A stretch of 64,000 nucleotides of DNA from Dama dama (lineage: Eukaryota > Chordata > Mammalia > Artiodactyla > Cervidae), in NCBI RefSeq assembly GCF_033118175.1, contig NC_083681.1, forward strand, positions 19,920,001 through 19,984,000, written 5' to 3'. A program made the position numbers and the translations under genes. Below the pieces are notes generated by a model that was not told where the DNA came from, searched no databases, and saw only the letters and a list, made by a program, of their open reading frames with translations. Shown piece after piece: positions 21,904 to 31,639 of the stretch. Each line of letters opens with the position of its first letter. Within the stretch, counting starts at the first letter, position 1.

Positions 21904-23480
21904 GTAAATGGAGTTCCACTTAAATATCTTTTAAAACCACACAGTTTAAAACCTATCCCTAGTTCTGACTCCTGATCAGGATTGTTTGGCTTCATCACCT
22001 GAAAGCCAGTTTCAGGGTGTTTATAAGGCACTACTGGCTTGTGTTAAAGGCTGACACTTCTCTCAGTCAATCAAACAACAAGTATTCAGAGCCTGCTGTG
22101 CTGAGGCAGATACAGGGAAGGTGGAGGTGAGACTTCTTGTGCACTTACCCAGAAGTTGGCTGACAGGAATCACCGACTTGAAATGAGGGCTGCTGGACAC
22201 TAACCTGTGGGATCCCAATCACGGACAAATGCAGCCATAGAGACGGCGAGTGAGTAGTCGGATTGAAGAGCATTTGGGAGGGTCTGCTCTGCTTGCAGCA
22301 GCTCCCCTCTTTCTGGGAACCACACTGCCCATCCACAGGATCACAGGGGGCCTCTGCAGGGTACCCGGAACCCAGGCACTGACCCTTTCTGTAACAAGGG
22401 CAGATGCCTGAGCCAAGGTGACTTTTCTCTAGAGAGTTTGTGGAATTGATCCTGAGATTGTGAACTTGGGGCTGTCTTCTTCTTTTTTGTATGCTTTAAA
22501 AATGTTTAATGTCTACTTTTACATTACTTTTTCATACCAGTGCTATGGAATTTTCAGTGGTAATTTACTTTGTTTATGTTAATTGCAGATTTACTTACAG
22601 TGCCCTATTTATTTTGCTTAAAAAAAGTTTTCAACAGGAAAAAATATGTTCTTAAGGGTATATGCCGAAGGTAAGAAGAGAAAGCATTGTTGTATCTTTT
22701 TGGTAGATTGCAGGTGAGTTGAGATCAAACCAAACTGCTTAGGCAGAAATTGAAGCAAGAAGTGGTGAGGGCAGAGAAAGATGTTGTGAATCCCAGTGAC
22801 CCCTTTCCAACCACTGACCCAGAGAACAGTCCCCCACACAAGCGGTTCCTCAGCTTCACAGCATGAACCAGACATATCTGTACCTGGTACTTTTTTTCTG
22901 AGACATGGAAACCTGCAAGCATTTGTGTTAACTTGAAATCTGTGGATACTTAACCTATAGTAGGAAACCAGATTTAAGAATGAGATAGGAAAGAAACAAG
23001 ATTCCTTTTCATTCAGGGCCGAGAGCCAGTCTGTGAAGAATGAAGCTGATTTTTGAGTCGAAGGCATTCTCCCATACTCTTTGTCTTTTTAATAAATTTT
23101 TCCCCCATATGCTTCTCTATTTGGCTTCTGTAACCAACAGATAAAGAGTTATAACTAGAGTGCCTGGTTCACCAGACAAGCAGGTCCAGTAGGGCTGGAG
23201 TTTATGAGGAACACCATCAATGAAAATCCAATACTTAAGGGCAAGAGAGAATTGTCTAGATTCCCTTAATGAGAAGGGATCCAAAATCTTTAGAATTGTC
23301 TTACTGGGTTTGTGAAGAAGAACTAATCTTTTCTATGACAGTCCTAGGGGAAATACTAACCATTATTCTGGACTTCTATCTGTCCTAACCTTATAACCCC
23401 TGCCCTTGACTATGAACTTTAGGTAGAAATACAACTTTTATAAGAGCCCGAGATACCTTCTTTAGTTTCTATTACAAAGT
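21904..23480. other. unassigned sequence
   Basis: No credible gene. The longest open frame (149 codons, minus strand, 22618-23067) has no recognisable motif and an unremarkable composition. No repeat is named. Confidence 0.4.
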
Positions 23481-23499
23481 AAAAAAAAAAAAAAAAAAA
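23481..23499 (+). repeat. poly-A tract
   Basis: About 19-20 A, possibly the tail of an unrecognised retroelement on the plus strand. Confidence 0.85.
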
Positions 23500-23539
23500 G
23501 ACTGGAATATGTAGAAAAGTACAAAAGAGAAAAAAATTA

Positions 23540-23905
23540 CTTGAAATCCTACTGTAAAGAGTCAATGACTTTAAACATTTTCTTAATATTAAAAAGTCTA
23601 GTTGTAGCTATATGTCTAGATAGTTTCATGTAGCTAGATATAGTGACCCAGGCAGTCTTCTACCTACTATCTAGCTATCTAGTTAGTCAACTCTATTTAC
23701 ATTATGTTTTCTCAAGAAAAATGAGGTCATGTGGTACTTACAGTTTTGTAAACTTTTTTCCGTTTGCATCACAGCATTAACATTTTTTTTACGTTGTAAA
23801 AGTGTTCTACTATAGCATTATTTTTAATGACTGCATTGTGTTCCATTATGCGGCTATACCATTAGCTATTTCTCCAGTTTCAATTATAAATAATATTTGT
23901 TAAGC
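23540..23905 (-). mobile_element. possible old L1 remnant
   Basis: AT-rich sequence with ACTGCATTGTGTTCCATTATGCGGCTATACCATTAGC, which resembles the antisense of an old L1 3' end. Short TAGCTATCTAG-type repeats near 23600-23690 confuse the picture. This is a tentative assignment. Confidence 0.35.
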
Positions 23906-23913
23906 ATCCTTAT

Positions 23914-24127
23914 AAGGCTTCCCTGGTGGCTCAGGGGTAAGGAATCTGCCTGCCCATGTAGGAGATCCAGGTTTGATCCCTGGGTCAGGAAGATACTCCA
24001 AAGAAGGAAATGGCAACCCATTCCAGTTTCCTTGCCTGAGAAATCTCATGCACAGAGGAGCCTGGGGGGTTCTAGTCCATGGGGTCACAAAAGAATTGGA
24101 CATGACTTAGTGACTAAACAACAACAA
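23914..24127 (+). mobile_element. Bov-tA SINE
   Basis: Full-length: AGGCTTCCCTGGTGGCTCAG head, GTTTGATCCCTGGGTCAGG B-box region, body ending GGACATGACTTAGTGAC, and an AACAACAACAATG tail. Some divergence, no obvious target duplication. Confidence 0.92.
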
Positions 24128-24194
24128 TGTACTACACTGTACTTGGCAAATAGAAAACATCCAATAAATGTTTAGTTTTCTAGAGGAGACAAAA

Positions 24195-24700
24195 GGGTGA
24201 AGTAATCAAGAGCATGGTTTTGGAACGCCAGTATCTGAATTAAAGTTCTATTTTCAATGCTGTCTAGTTTTGTGACTCTGTGTAGGTTACTTAAGCTCTC
24301 TATGCCTTGCTGTTGCAGCTAAGTTGCTTTAGTCGTGTCCAATTCTTTGTGACCCTATGGACCGTAGCCCTCCAGGCTTCTCTGTCCATGGGATTCTCCA
24401 GGCAAGAATACTGGAGTGAGTTCCCATGCCCTCCTCTAGGGTATCTTCCTGACCCATCCTGCATTGGCAAGCGAGTTCTTCACCACTAGTGCCAAGTGGG
24501 AAGCCCCTCTCTATGTCTTATATATTCCCTTATCTGGGAATTATTAATTCTGGGAATTATTAATAATAAATTATAGGGGATAATAACATTAACTTCCTCA
24601 TATGCTGGTTGAGAAGATTAAAGAATGAATTCATATAAAATACTTAGGAAAGAATCTGGTTCATAGCAAATACTCAATAAACATTAGCTATTGGCATTTT
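24195..24700 (+). mobile_element. MIR SINE split by a Bov-tA
   Basis: Before the insert: GAGCATGGTTTTGGAACGCCAG, then TTTGTGACTCTGTGTAGGTTACTTAAGC. After it: CTTATCTGGGAATTATTAAT and, near the end, CTGGTTCATAGCAAATACTCAATAAACATTAGC. Together these form a forward MIR with its CORE and 3' region, interrupted at about 24304-24507. Confidence 0.75.
24305..24506 (-). mobile_element. Bov-tA SINE nested in MIR
   Basis: Reverse Bov-tA (TAGTCGTGTCCAATTCTTTG, CCAGGCTTCTCTGTCC, GAATACTGGAGTGAG, GGGAAGCCC) flanked by CTCTCTATG at 24296-24304 and 24507-24515. The head region has lost part of the B box. Confidence 0.93.
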
Positions 24701-24769
24701 GCTTCATTTTGGCCAATTCATATATTTAAAATACTTAATTTGCATTTATTTGATTATTAGTAAATTTAA

Positions 24770-24960
24770 ATGATTTTAAAATTATGTATATTACCCCCAT
24801 ACTTCTTTTGCAAAATGCCTGTTCCTGTTCATTCACCATTTTTCTATTGCGATGTTTATTTTCTTTTGAATTTGTAAGAACTCTTTCTGTATAATATTTT
24901 TAAAACTTGTATCTGGTGCAAATATGTCTTGATTTACTTTTTGGCTTTTATTTTTCTTGC
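24770..24960 (-). mobile_element. old L1 (L1M) fragment
   Basis: On the plus strand, TTGCAAAATGCCTGTTC, a TTTGTAAGAACTCTTTCTGTATAAT block and a GTATCTGGTGCAAATATG block follow the order of antisense L1 ORF2 C-terminal sequence. Very diverged. Confidence 0.55.
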
Positions 24961-26379
24961 CTGATAAGGAAGTGAGAGAAGGCATGACTCAATAGAAAAA
25001 GACAAAGAACTCCTTCATCTGCAGCATTTCCCTCATGGAAATGACAATTTAATAGAGAACATGAGTCATATACAAATGGAAATATAACAAGTATGAGAGG
25101 TGACAGAATAAACAGTAAATAAGTGGTAATAGTAGTGGTAAGAACTGTCTTCTTTGCAAGTAGCTTGTTCTATTGTGCTGTTCAGATGAGCTATTTTTCC
25201 ATCTTGAGTTGGTGAGTAATACTTACCATTGAAGTGTTTGTTATGAAGTTATGTTTACCCTTGAAGTCCTGTACCCTTGAGGTTTGAATTAGAAGGTGAT
25301 TTGTAACTGTGAGGCCATCCAGGAGAGTATTTGCTATAATCTGGGAAGAACTAAATGTAAGTTGTTAAGATGTAAGATGTTAAGATGTAACATTGGAGCC
25401 TAAATGGCAAGGGAGTCTGGAAAATGTGGTTCCCAATCTTCTAGACCTGTGGTGTGTGTGAGCGTAAGAACGTGGGGTGCTGACAGAGAGTCTGGCATAG
25501 CTGCTATTTTGCATACGGTGGTGAGGAAGGAGGAAGTGTGTCCTGTAATGCCTCCAGATTCTGTTCACATCTTTCTGTCCCACTAGTATGTCATTATTCT
25601 TTACTGTCATCTTTGAGACAATCACTTTGAGGATTTCTCTTTCTTCCATCTTGCACTACCAAAATCCACTCCTGACTCTGCATAAAAAGCAATTATTTCT
25701 AAAATATAAACCTAACCATTCCTATTACAAAGGACATTATCCAAGCTCCATAGAATGGCATCAAGATGATATATATCCCAGCCCTGAAAGCCTTTTTTCA
25801 CCTCATCTCTCCCAATTGCCCCCCGGATTTCCTCACCTCTATCTGTTACAAATCACTTGAAAATTCCCAAGGAAACCAGGCACTCTCTTACCTTGTATAC
25901 CTGATTCCTTCTGCTTCGATTGTTCTTGCACCTCAACTCTTTGCCAACTTTCAGGTGTCTTTTTTTTTGTCCTACTAAATCATTTTACTTCCTTATCTTC
26001 TTTAGTGGCCCTGGGCTACTGTTCTGAACAATGAGTTCTTGGTAGAAGTCCTTGCAAATGGCACCCATTCCCAAACACAAAGGTAAAACTTATCCAGAGA
26101 GTCTTTGTCCCTTCAGTGTTGTCCGTTTCTTCTGTCTAGAAAGTAGAAGAGAGATCTGGAAGCACAGTTGCCATCTTGCAACAATGAGGTGAGAGTCTGA
26201 AAGTGAAAGACAATGTGATAAAGATGATGAGGCAGAGAGATGGGAAGATCCTGGGTCTCTGATGACACTGTTGAGTTGTCATGCCAACCCTGGACTTGCC
26301 TTTACTGAGCTTCTAACTGAACTTGAGAGATAAACTCTATCTGTGGAAGGTACCCATAATTTTTCTTTGTTTGCTTTAG
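24961..26379. other. unassigned sequence
   Basis: The part 24985-25135 (TCATGGAAATGACAATTTAATAG...ACAGTAAATAAG) resembles an ancient mammalian repeat also seen near 48050-48200 and 60850-60985, but I cannot name it. A short near-tandem repeat of GTTAAGATGTAA lies at 25365-25392. No gene. Confidence 0.35.
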
Positions 26380-26610
26380 AATGTATTCCCAACTGTCCCA
26401 GACCAACCTCAAGTGTCACTCCTAGGGATAGCCCCCATCTGTTATCCCACATAACCCTGCACTTATTCCTTGCCTAGAATTTATCTCTTTTTTCACTTAT
26501 CTGTTTCTTTCCCTGGAATTTGAGCTTCTTAAGAGTGGAAGTTACCCTGTTTCTCTTTCTTTCTCCAGCATTAAGCACACTTTCTGCTTCACAGTGTTCA
26601 GTTATGACTC
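26380..26610 (+). mobile_element. L2 LINE 3' fragment
   Basis: L2-like order: TAACCCTGCACTTATTCC, then GGAATTTGAGCTTCTTAAGAG, CTTTCTCCAGCATTAAGCAC. Diverged and non-functional. Confidence 0.6.
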
Positions 26611-27076
26611 CCAACTATACATATGGCCCTACTGGAGGTTCTCACTTAGCATGGGGAGACCATACTTGTTTGTGGACATAGTGTAAGGAGCTAGAGGAGG
26701 AAGGGGGAGGTTGGAGATAGGATAGGGAAATTGGACTACAGATAAAATGAGCTGCTGGAGGAGGTAAGAGTGGATGGTGTCAAAAGCAGGTGTAATTATT
26801 AGTCTTGGCAAAGAAGCAGGATGCTTCTCAGATACAAGAGTAGTGGAAATGCTGGAGACATTTTAAGGCAAGGCTGCGGAAGCTGAGGGAATTAAATTAT
26901 TATGGTCTTTCCAGTAAAAGTAAAATTATCTATAAAATTGAGGTGGCACATTTTGGCTGGAGGCTAAAAGAAAGAGGAGAGTGTTTGCTGTGAGAAGTAC
27001 AGCTCATGGGGAGAGACAGCTTGGAGCTGAATGAATTCTCAGCAGAACTGAGGGCTCTGGTGGAATCGGTAGTGTG
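26611..27076. other. unassigned sequence
   Basis: Nothing recognised between the L2 remnant and the truncated Bov-tA. Confidence 0.35.
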
Positions 27077-27210
27077 TTTCCCTGGAGAAGGGAATGGCAA
27101 CCCGCTCCAGTAGTCTTGCCTGGAGACTCCCATGGACAGAGGAGCCTGGTGGGCTACAGTCCATATGGTTGCAGGTAGTTGGACATGCCTAAGTGACTAA
27201 TACACACACA
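27077..27210 (+). mobile_element. Bov-tA SINE, head missing
   Basis: Starts at CCCTGGAGAAGGGAATGGC and carries only the body (CTCCAGTAGTCTTGCCTGG, GAGGAGCCTGGTGGGC) and a TACACACACACA tail. The tRNA-derived head is lacking, so it is 5'-truncated. Confidence 0.9.
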
Positions 27211-27924
27211 CATTTGATTATTTTACATTGAAAAGGCTCAGGATCATTTTGTTACCCCACCCTTCCTTTTCAGATTGCCAATACAGACTTTCTAAAGAAC
27301 ATCTTGGAAACAGAAGGATTCTTAACTGTGGAAGGATTATATTTGGATGGTAAACGGAGTTCTAAATGTAACTGAGCATACCTTTAAAGTGATATGGCCG
27401 AGTGAATCTGGGAGGGGATGATGGACTGGGAAGCTAATATAGGTGAGGAAATGGAGATCACAAGCACCTAGAGAGGTGGAGTGAAGCATCAGGAAAGGGG
27501 ACAATAGGGACTTATAGACATGATATGATGCTTTGCAGATGTTGGGAGGAATGATGATGTCTAGGAATCTCTACATTTCTGCAGGTTCTTGTGGTTCATC
27601 AGAGATATGTGCTTGATCACTAGCTTTGTAGAGACACTCAGAGACTAAGAAATGAAAAGAATTGTCAATAGGGGTTTGGAAACCTTGACGATGATGGCAG
27701 GGGATATCATAGAGGAAGGTAAGCTGTAATGAAGTCCAGAGGACGGGTGTAGGCTGACAGTCTTGACATCATCTGTTGAGAAAAGGAGGGAAAGACTGGA
27801 TCAGAAAGGAGAACGGGAAATTCAAGTGCCTGTCTATGTCCAGCCATGAGAAGAAATCCATTCACCAAAGAGAGTTGGGCGAAAAGTAGAGTTAGACGTA
27901 AACATCTCAGTCACGAGAACCTGA
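27211..27924. other. unassigned sequence
   Basis: No gene or named repeat. Confidence 0.35.
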
Positions 27925-28170
27925 GCATGGAACGCTTTGAATCCTGACTCCTCTAAATGTCAGCTAGGAATTCAACCTTCTGAACCTCAATTTTCTCATT
28001 TAAAAAATGGGGATAGTAGCTTTTGACTCATACCTTAAGTCAAAAAGCTATCATGAGAATCCTATATGAATATAGAATTTAGGATTCTATATTCTAAAGC
28101 TATATGAGAAAATATATAAAAGGGCCTAGTATGTAATAGATGTTCAATAGTGATTCTACTATGATTGTTT
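27925..28170 (+). mobile_element. MIR SINE
   Basis: Forward MIR: CCTGACTCCTCTAAATGTCAGC, CTTCTGAACCTCAATTTTC, TTAAAAAATGGGGATAGTAGC, and near the end GGGCCTAGTATGTAATAGATGTTCAATAG. A hairpin-forming inverted repeat (28068-28094) sits inside the copy and is not part of the usual family sequence. Confidence 0.78.
28068..28094. repeat. perfect 11-bp inverted repeat
   Basis: GAATATAGAAT (28068-28078) and ATTCTATATTC (28084-28094) are exact reverse complements around a 5-base loop within the MIR element. Confidence 0.9.
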
Positions 28171-28784
28171 TTTCTTTAGGGTAATTTAGAACAGAATAAT
28201 GATTCTAAATAGATGAAAGCAGAAACGTGCAGATTGATGTGAGTTCAGTGGACTCTGGCCCACCTGGGCACATTTGTCAACGCAGGCAGGGGGTTTGGGG
28301 GGAAGGAGGTATGGTCTCTGTGACAATTATCAGTTGCAGGATTTGGGAGGCTGGAAAGGGAGATCCCAGCAGAAGAAGGACTAACCATTGTGGCAGCTCT
28401 TGGAGACATTGGGAAGGGAGGGTGGTGGGCACTGGGCTGCTGTGGACAGAGGCCATTTCTGAGCCATCTGCAAGCATGATTTGGTAGAAGAAGCAGGGGC
28501 CTTACTTCAGAAGCCCTGGGACTAACTAGGGCCGCTCCTTCCGCCAGAACCAGGCAAGACACCGTGTGGCCTTGTGAGGAAGCCACATATCCAGACACAT
28601 GAGAGTGGTCTATAGCCTGCTCAGTGTTGTGCCGTGCTGGCGTTGGGGTCTTAGGGGACAGCCCTGGGCCTGTGTCAGACACGAATGCATGCACATAAAG
28701 AGCAGCTCATGCCAACATGATAATATGTTTGATAACACTGACTTTGTCCCTTTTGAAAAACATAGACTTTGTTTATTCATGTAT
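28171..28784. other. unassigned sequence
   Basis: A 149-codon minus-strand frame (28245-28694) has no start context, motif or family resemblance that I can recognise. No gene is called. Confidence 0.4.
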
Positions 28785-29180
28785 TAATAAACTTTATTTT
28801 AGAGCAAGTTTTGGGTTCACAGTGAAACTGAGAGGAAAGCACAGAGATTTCTCCACTACCTGCAGCCCCGATTCATGCACAGCCTTCCCCATTATCAACA
28901 TCCCCACAAGAGGGTACATTTGTTCTAATCAATGAACTTGCTTTAGCATATTGTTACCACTCAAAGTCCATAATTTATTTTGGTGTTGTACATTCTATGA
29001 GTTTGAAAAAATTCATAATTCCTTGTATCCATTGTTATAATATCACACTTTCACTGCCTTACAAATCTTGTGTTCTACCTATTCATCCCTCTCTTCCCCA
29101 ACCCTTGGCAACCAATCATCCTTTCACTGTCTCCATAATTTTGTCTTTTCTAGGATGTCATATTGTTGGAATCCTGCACT
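28785..29180 (-). mobile_element. L1M 3' fragment
   Basis: The plus strand shows the antisense L1M 3' region: GGTTCACAGTGAAACTGAGAGG, CCCCATTATCAACATCCCC, TTTTGGTGTTGTACATTC, CTATTCATCCCTC, CCTTGGCAACCAATCATC. The related copies at 45530 and 50610 show the same order. 5'-truncated and non-coding. Confidence 0.85.
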
Positions 29181-29214
29181 AAACTGCAGCCTTGGTTTTG
29201 TAGCTTGAAGAGGA

Positions 29215-29345
29215 TCATCATGACTATGACAACTCTATGAGGAGGGTATTCTTGTCCCCATTTCATATCCCAGACACTGAAAGCCAGGTCATTGCAGGAG
29301 ATCCCAGAGCAGGTGGGGGTGATTCCAGATCTTCAGATCCCCTCC
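29215..29345 (-). mobile_element. MIR SINE fragment
   Basis: TGACAACTCTATGAGGAGGG, GTCCCCATTTCATATCCCAGACACTGAAAGCC-like order in reverse MIR orientation. Diverged. Confidence 0.6.
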
Positions 29346-30299
29346 CACAAGGCCTCCAGGTGTGAAGGGGAGAAGGCTGATGATGGTGACTCGTTATTAT
29401 CCTGTTTGCAAGGCTTTTTTCATGTAAATCTCTCTTACTCTAAGGGGAAAAGATATTTCAAATATGCAGTTTTTCTTCTGCCAGCCAGAAAGCTGATTTT
29501 CTATTTGCTCTGAATCTCCTATTGAAATACTGCTGTCTCCTTTTCTGCCAAATCAATCCTGAAAGACACACTCCTGCATCGTTGATCTCCTGACGCTTCT
29601 CTGGTCCAGCCATTGTCTGCTTGCCCCATCTCATCTCTGTCAGCGATGGATCCTCAGCACAGCACACAGCCTTCCTTGGAAAAGTGATGCCCTTCACCAT
29701 GTCATTGCTTTCATTTCCTTCTGAACACCCAGCTCTTCCCCTGTCCCCTCAGATTTGTTATCCTGGGATTCACCACAGTTAGCCAGACTGTTTTATAAAT
29801 GCATTCTCTAATGAGACAGGTCCTATAAAAGCCTAGCTCCATTCTGTAGCTGTGTGGAGCTGAGCTGATGGAGGGGGCAGGAAGGTGGAGTGATCTGAGC
29901 TGGCATTCTGGGAGGAGAGCATCCACGTGAAAAGACTGCCTGTGTGAGAGAGCAGTGGGTATGGACTTGGGAGCTGGGCTCTTTTTCTGACTCTGTCACT
30001 GCCTGGGTGATGGGGGAGCAGGGCCTTCTTTCAGCAGAAAGAAAGTAGATGTTTACAGTGGCAAGCACTAGGTGGTTTTGTGGTTTCCTGTGTGGACCAA
30101 TGACCAGAGTTCCACAGAAGACCCGGGGATCTCTTCCCAGCCCCAAAGAAAAGTCCGTCAATCAACTGAGATTGAATTTTCTGCCACCATTTTGAAGGGG
30201 CTCCAGCATTGAATTTAAATTGGTTTTAAGTACATGCAGAAATGTGATATGCCTGCATATCTGAGTTTGTAGAATCAGATTCATCCTTGCTATGTTCTA
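29346..30299. other. unassigned sequence
   Basis: No credible gene. The 112-codon minus-strand frame at 29823-30161 is not recognisable. Confidence 0.4.
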
Positions 30300-30445
30300 A
30301 ACCTGAACTCCCACCCTCTCAGGCCCAAGTAAATCTCTTCCCTAAATACTCCCTATTGACTTTCCAACATGGCCAAGCCACTGGTCCTTCCAAACAGACT
30401 TCTTTCCTACCTCTGTGCCTTTGCTCGTGGCTCTGAGAAGAAGCT
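30300..30445 (+). mobile_element. L2 LINE fragment
   Basis: CCTGAACTCCCACCCTCTCAGG...CTTCTTTCCTACCTCTGTGCCTTTGCTC matches the usual L2 3' region before its terminal part. Short and diverged. Confidence 0.5.
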
Positions 30446-31154
30446 TCTGAACAAAGTTGTTTGGCTATAGTGCTCTTTGACTGGGCAATGCCACCTCTCT
30501 GTGTGTGGGAGCAAGCATCTAGTACACAGACACACTGAGGACCAGCCTTGAAATGGCCCAGGATGAGACCCTTGCTCAGCAGGACTGCTCTATGCTGGAT
30601 GGGGCTGGCCAGTGGAGTCCCAATCTTGGTAAATTTGAACGCAACAAATAGAAGACCAGCCGATACTCGCGTGGGAAGTAATGAAGGGATATAAGGAGAG
30701 GGTGGTAGGCAGCAGTAAAAACCACAAATAAACAGAAATCAGAGGGAACAAACTAAAAACATAGCAGTGGATGGAGATGTAGAAAGAAGGGAAAGAAAGA
30801 CACACACGGAGAGAAAGGGGGTTGGGGGAGTGTGAGAAAGAGAGAGACTTTATTACCATTAGATGTGATTGATTACTTGGGTAAGGGACAATGGATCCAC
30901 TTCTAAGAGAACAGAGGATAACTCAGTGCTGAGAATTGTGTTGATTCTTGAATATTCCAAATAAGGCCTGACTGTCTTGCTGCAGAGATGGGTCCTGCCT
31001 TTTATTTCTCTATGTATCTTTATATTAAATTCCCATTAACGGAACCAACATTCTAGTCCTTCAATGCGGAAAATTTCAACACAGTTCTGAGGTCCCCTCT
31101 GCACAGATCCCTCTTCTCTCTCTTCTAACCCTGGCTAATTCTATTCCTACTTTG
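30446..31154. other. unassigned sequence with purine-rich tract
   Basis: A GA-rich tract lies at about 30776-30850. No gene or named element. Confidence 0.4.
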
Positions 31155-31168
31155 AAACTCTCTTCAGG

Positions 31169-31476
31169 GGGACTTTCCTGGGGCCCAGTGATTGGGAACC
31201 CACCTACCAATGCAGGAGACACAGAATACAGGTCTGGGAAGATCCCACAGGCTGTGTAGAAACTACGCCCGTGCACAAGTATTGAGCCCACGTGCTGCAA
31301 CTGCCGAAGCCCGTGTGGCCCAGAGCCCATGCTCTGCAACAAGAGAAGCCACCACAATGAGAAGCCTGTGCACCACAGCTAGAGAGTAGCTTGCTCACCA
31401 CAGCTAGAGAGAGTTGTGTGCAGCAACAAAGACCCAGCACAGACAAAAATGGATAAAACAATCAATTAATTAAAGA
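31169..31476 (+). mobile_element. CHR-type SINE
   Basis: The head resembles a tRNA-derived SINE (GACTTTCCTGGGGCCCAGTG, CAATGCAGGAGACACAG). The body carries features typical of CHR elements of whales, hippos and ruminants: CCACGTGCTGCAACTGCCGAAGCCCGTG, then AGAGCCCATGCTCTGCAACAAGAGAAGCC and an A-rich tail with AATTAATTAAAG. AAACTCTCTTCAGG (31155-31168) and AAACTCTATTCAGG (31477-31490) form a 13/14 target duplication. Confidence 0.88.
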
Positions 31477-31490
31477 AAACTCTATTCAGG

Positions 31491-31639
31491 TACCTCTCAT
31501 CCTTTTGTCTTCTTCCACTTCTCTCCCCAAGGTCTCATTCTCTGGGCTCCTAAGTCTGTAAAAGTCTCCAAACTGTGCTGCTCCACCATTTTGTAATCAC
31601 CTATTTATTATCCCCATTAGAATTCTGCCTCTTGATAGC
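31491..31639 (+). mobile_element. L2 LINE fragment (target of full-length L1)
   Basis: CTCCAAACTGTGCTGCTCC, CCCCATTAGAATTCTGCC, TTGATAGCAGGAATCATACC resemble the L2 3' part. The full-length L1 inserted in this sequence, and its continuation past 40905 is short. Confidence 0.45.

Noticed and set aside
28245..28694. 149-codon minus-strand frame
   Set aside because: No motif, splice context or similarity that I can recognise; a frame of this length is expected by chance in a 64-kb window.
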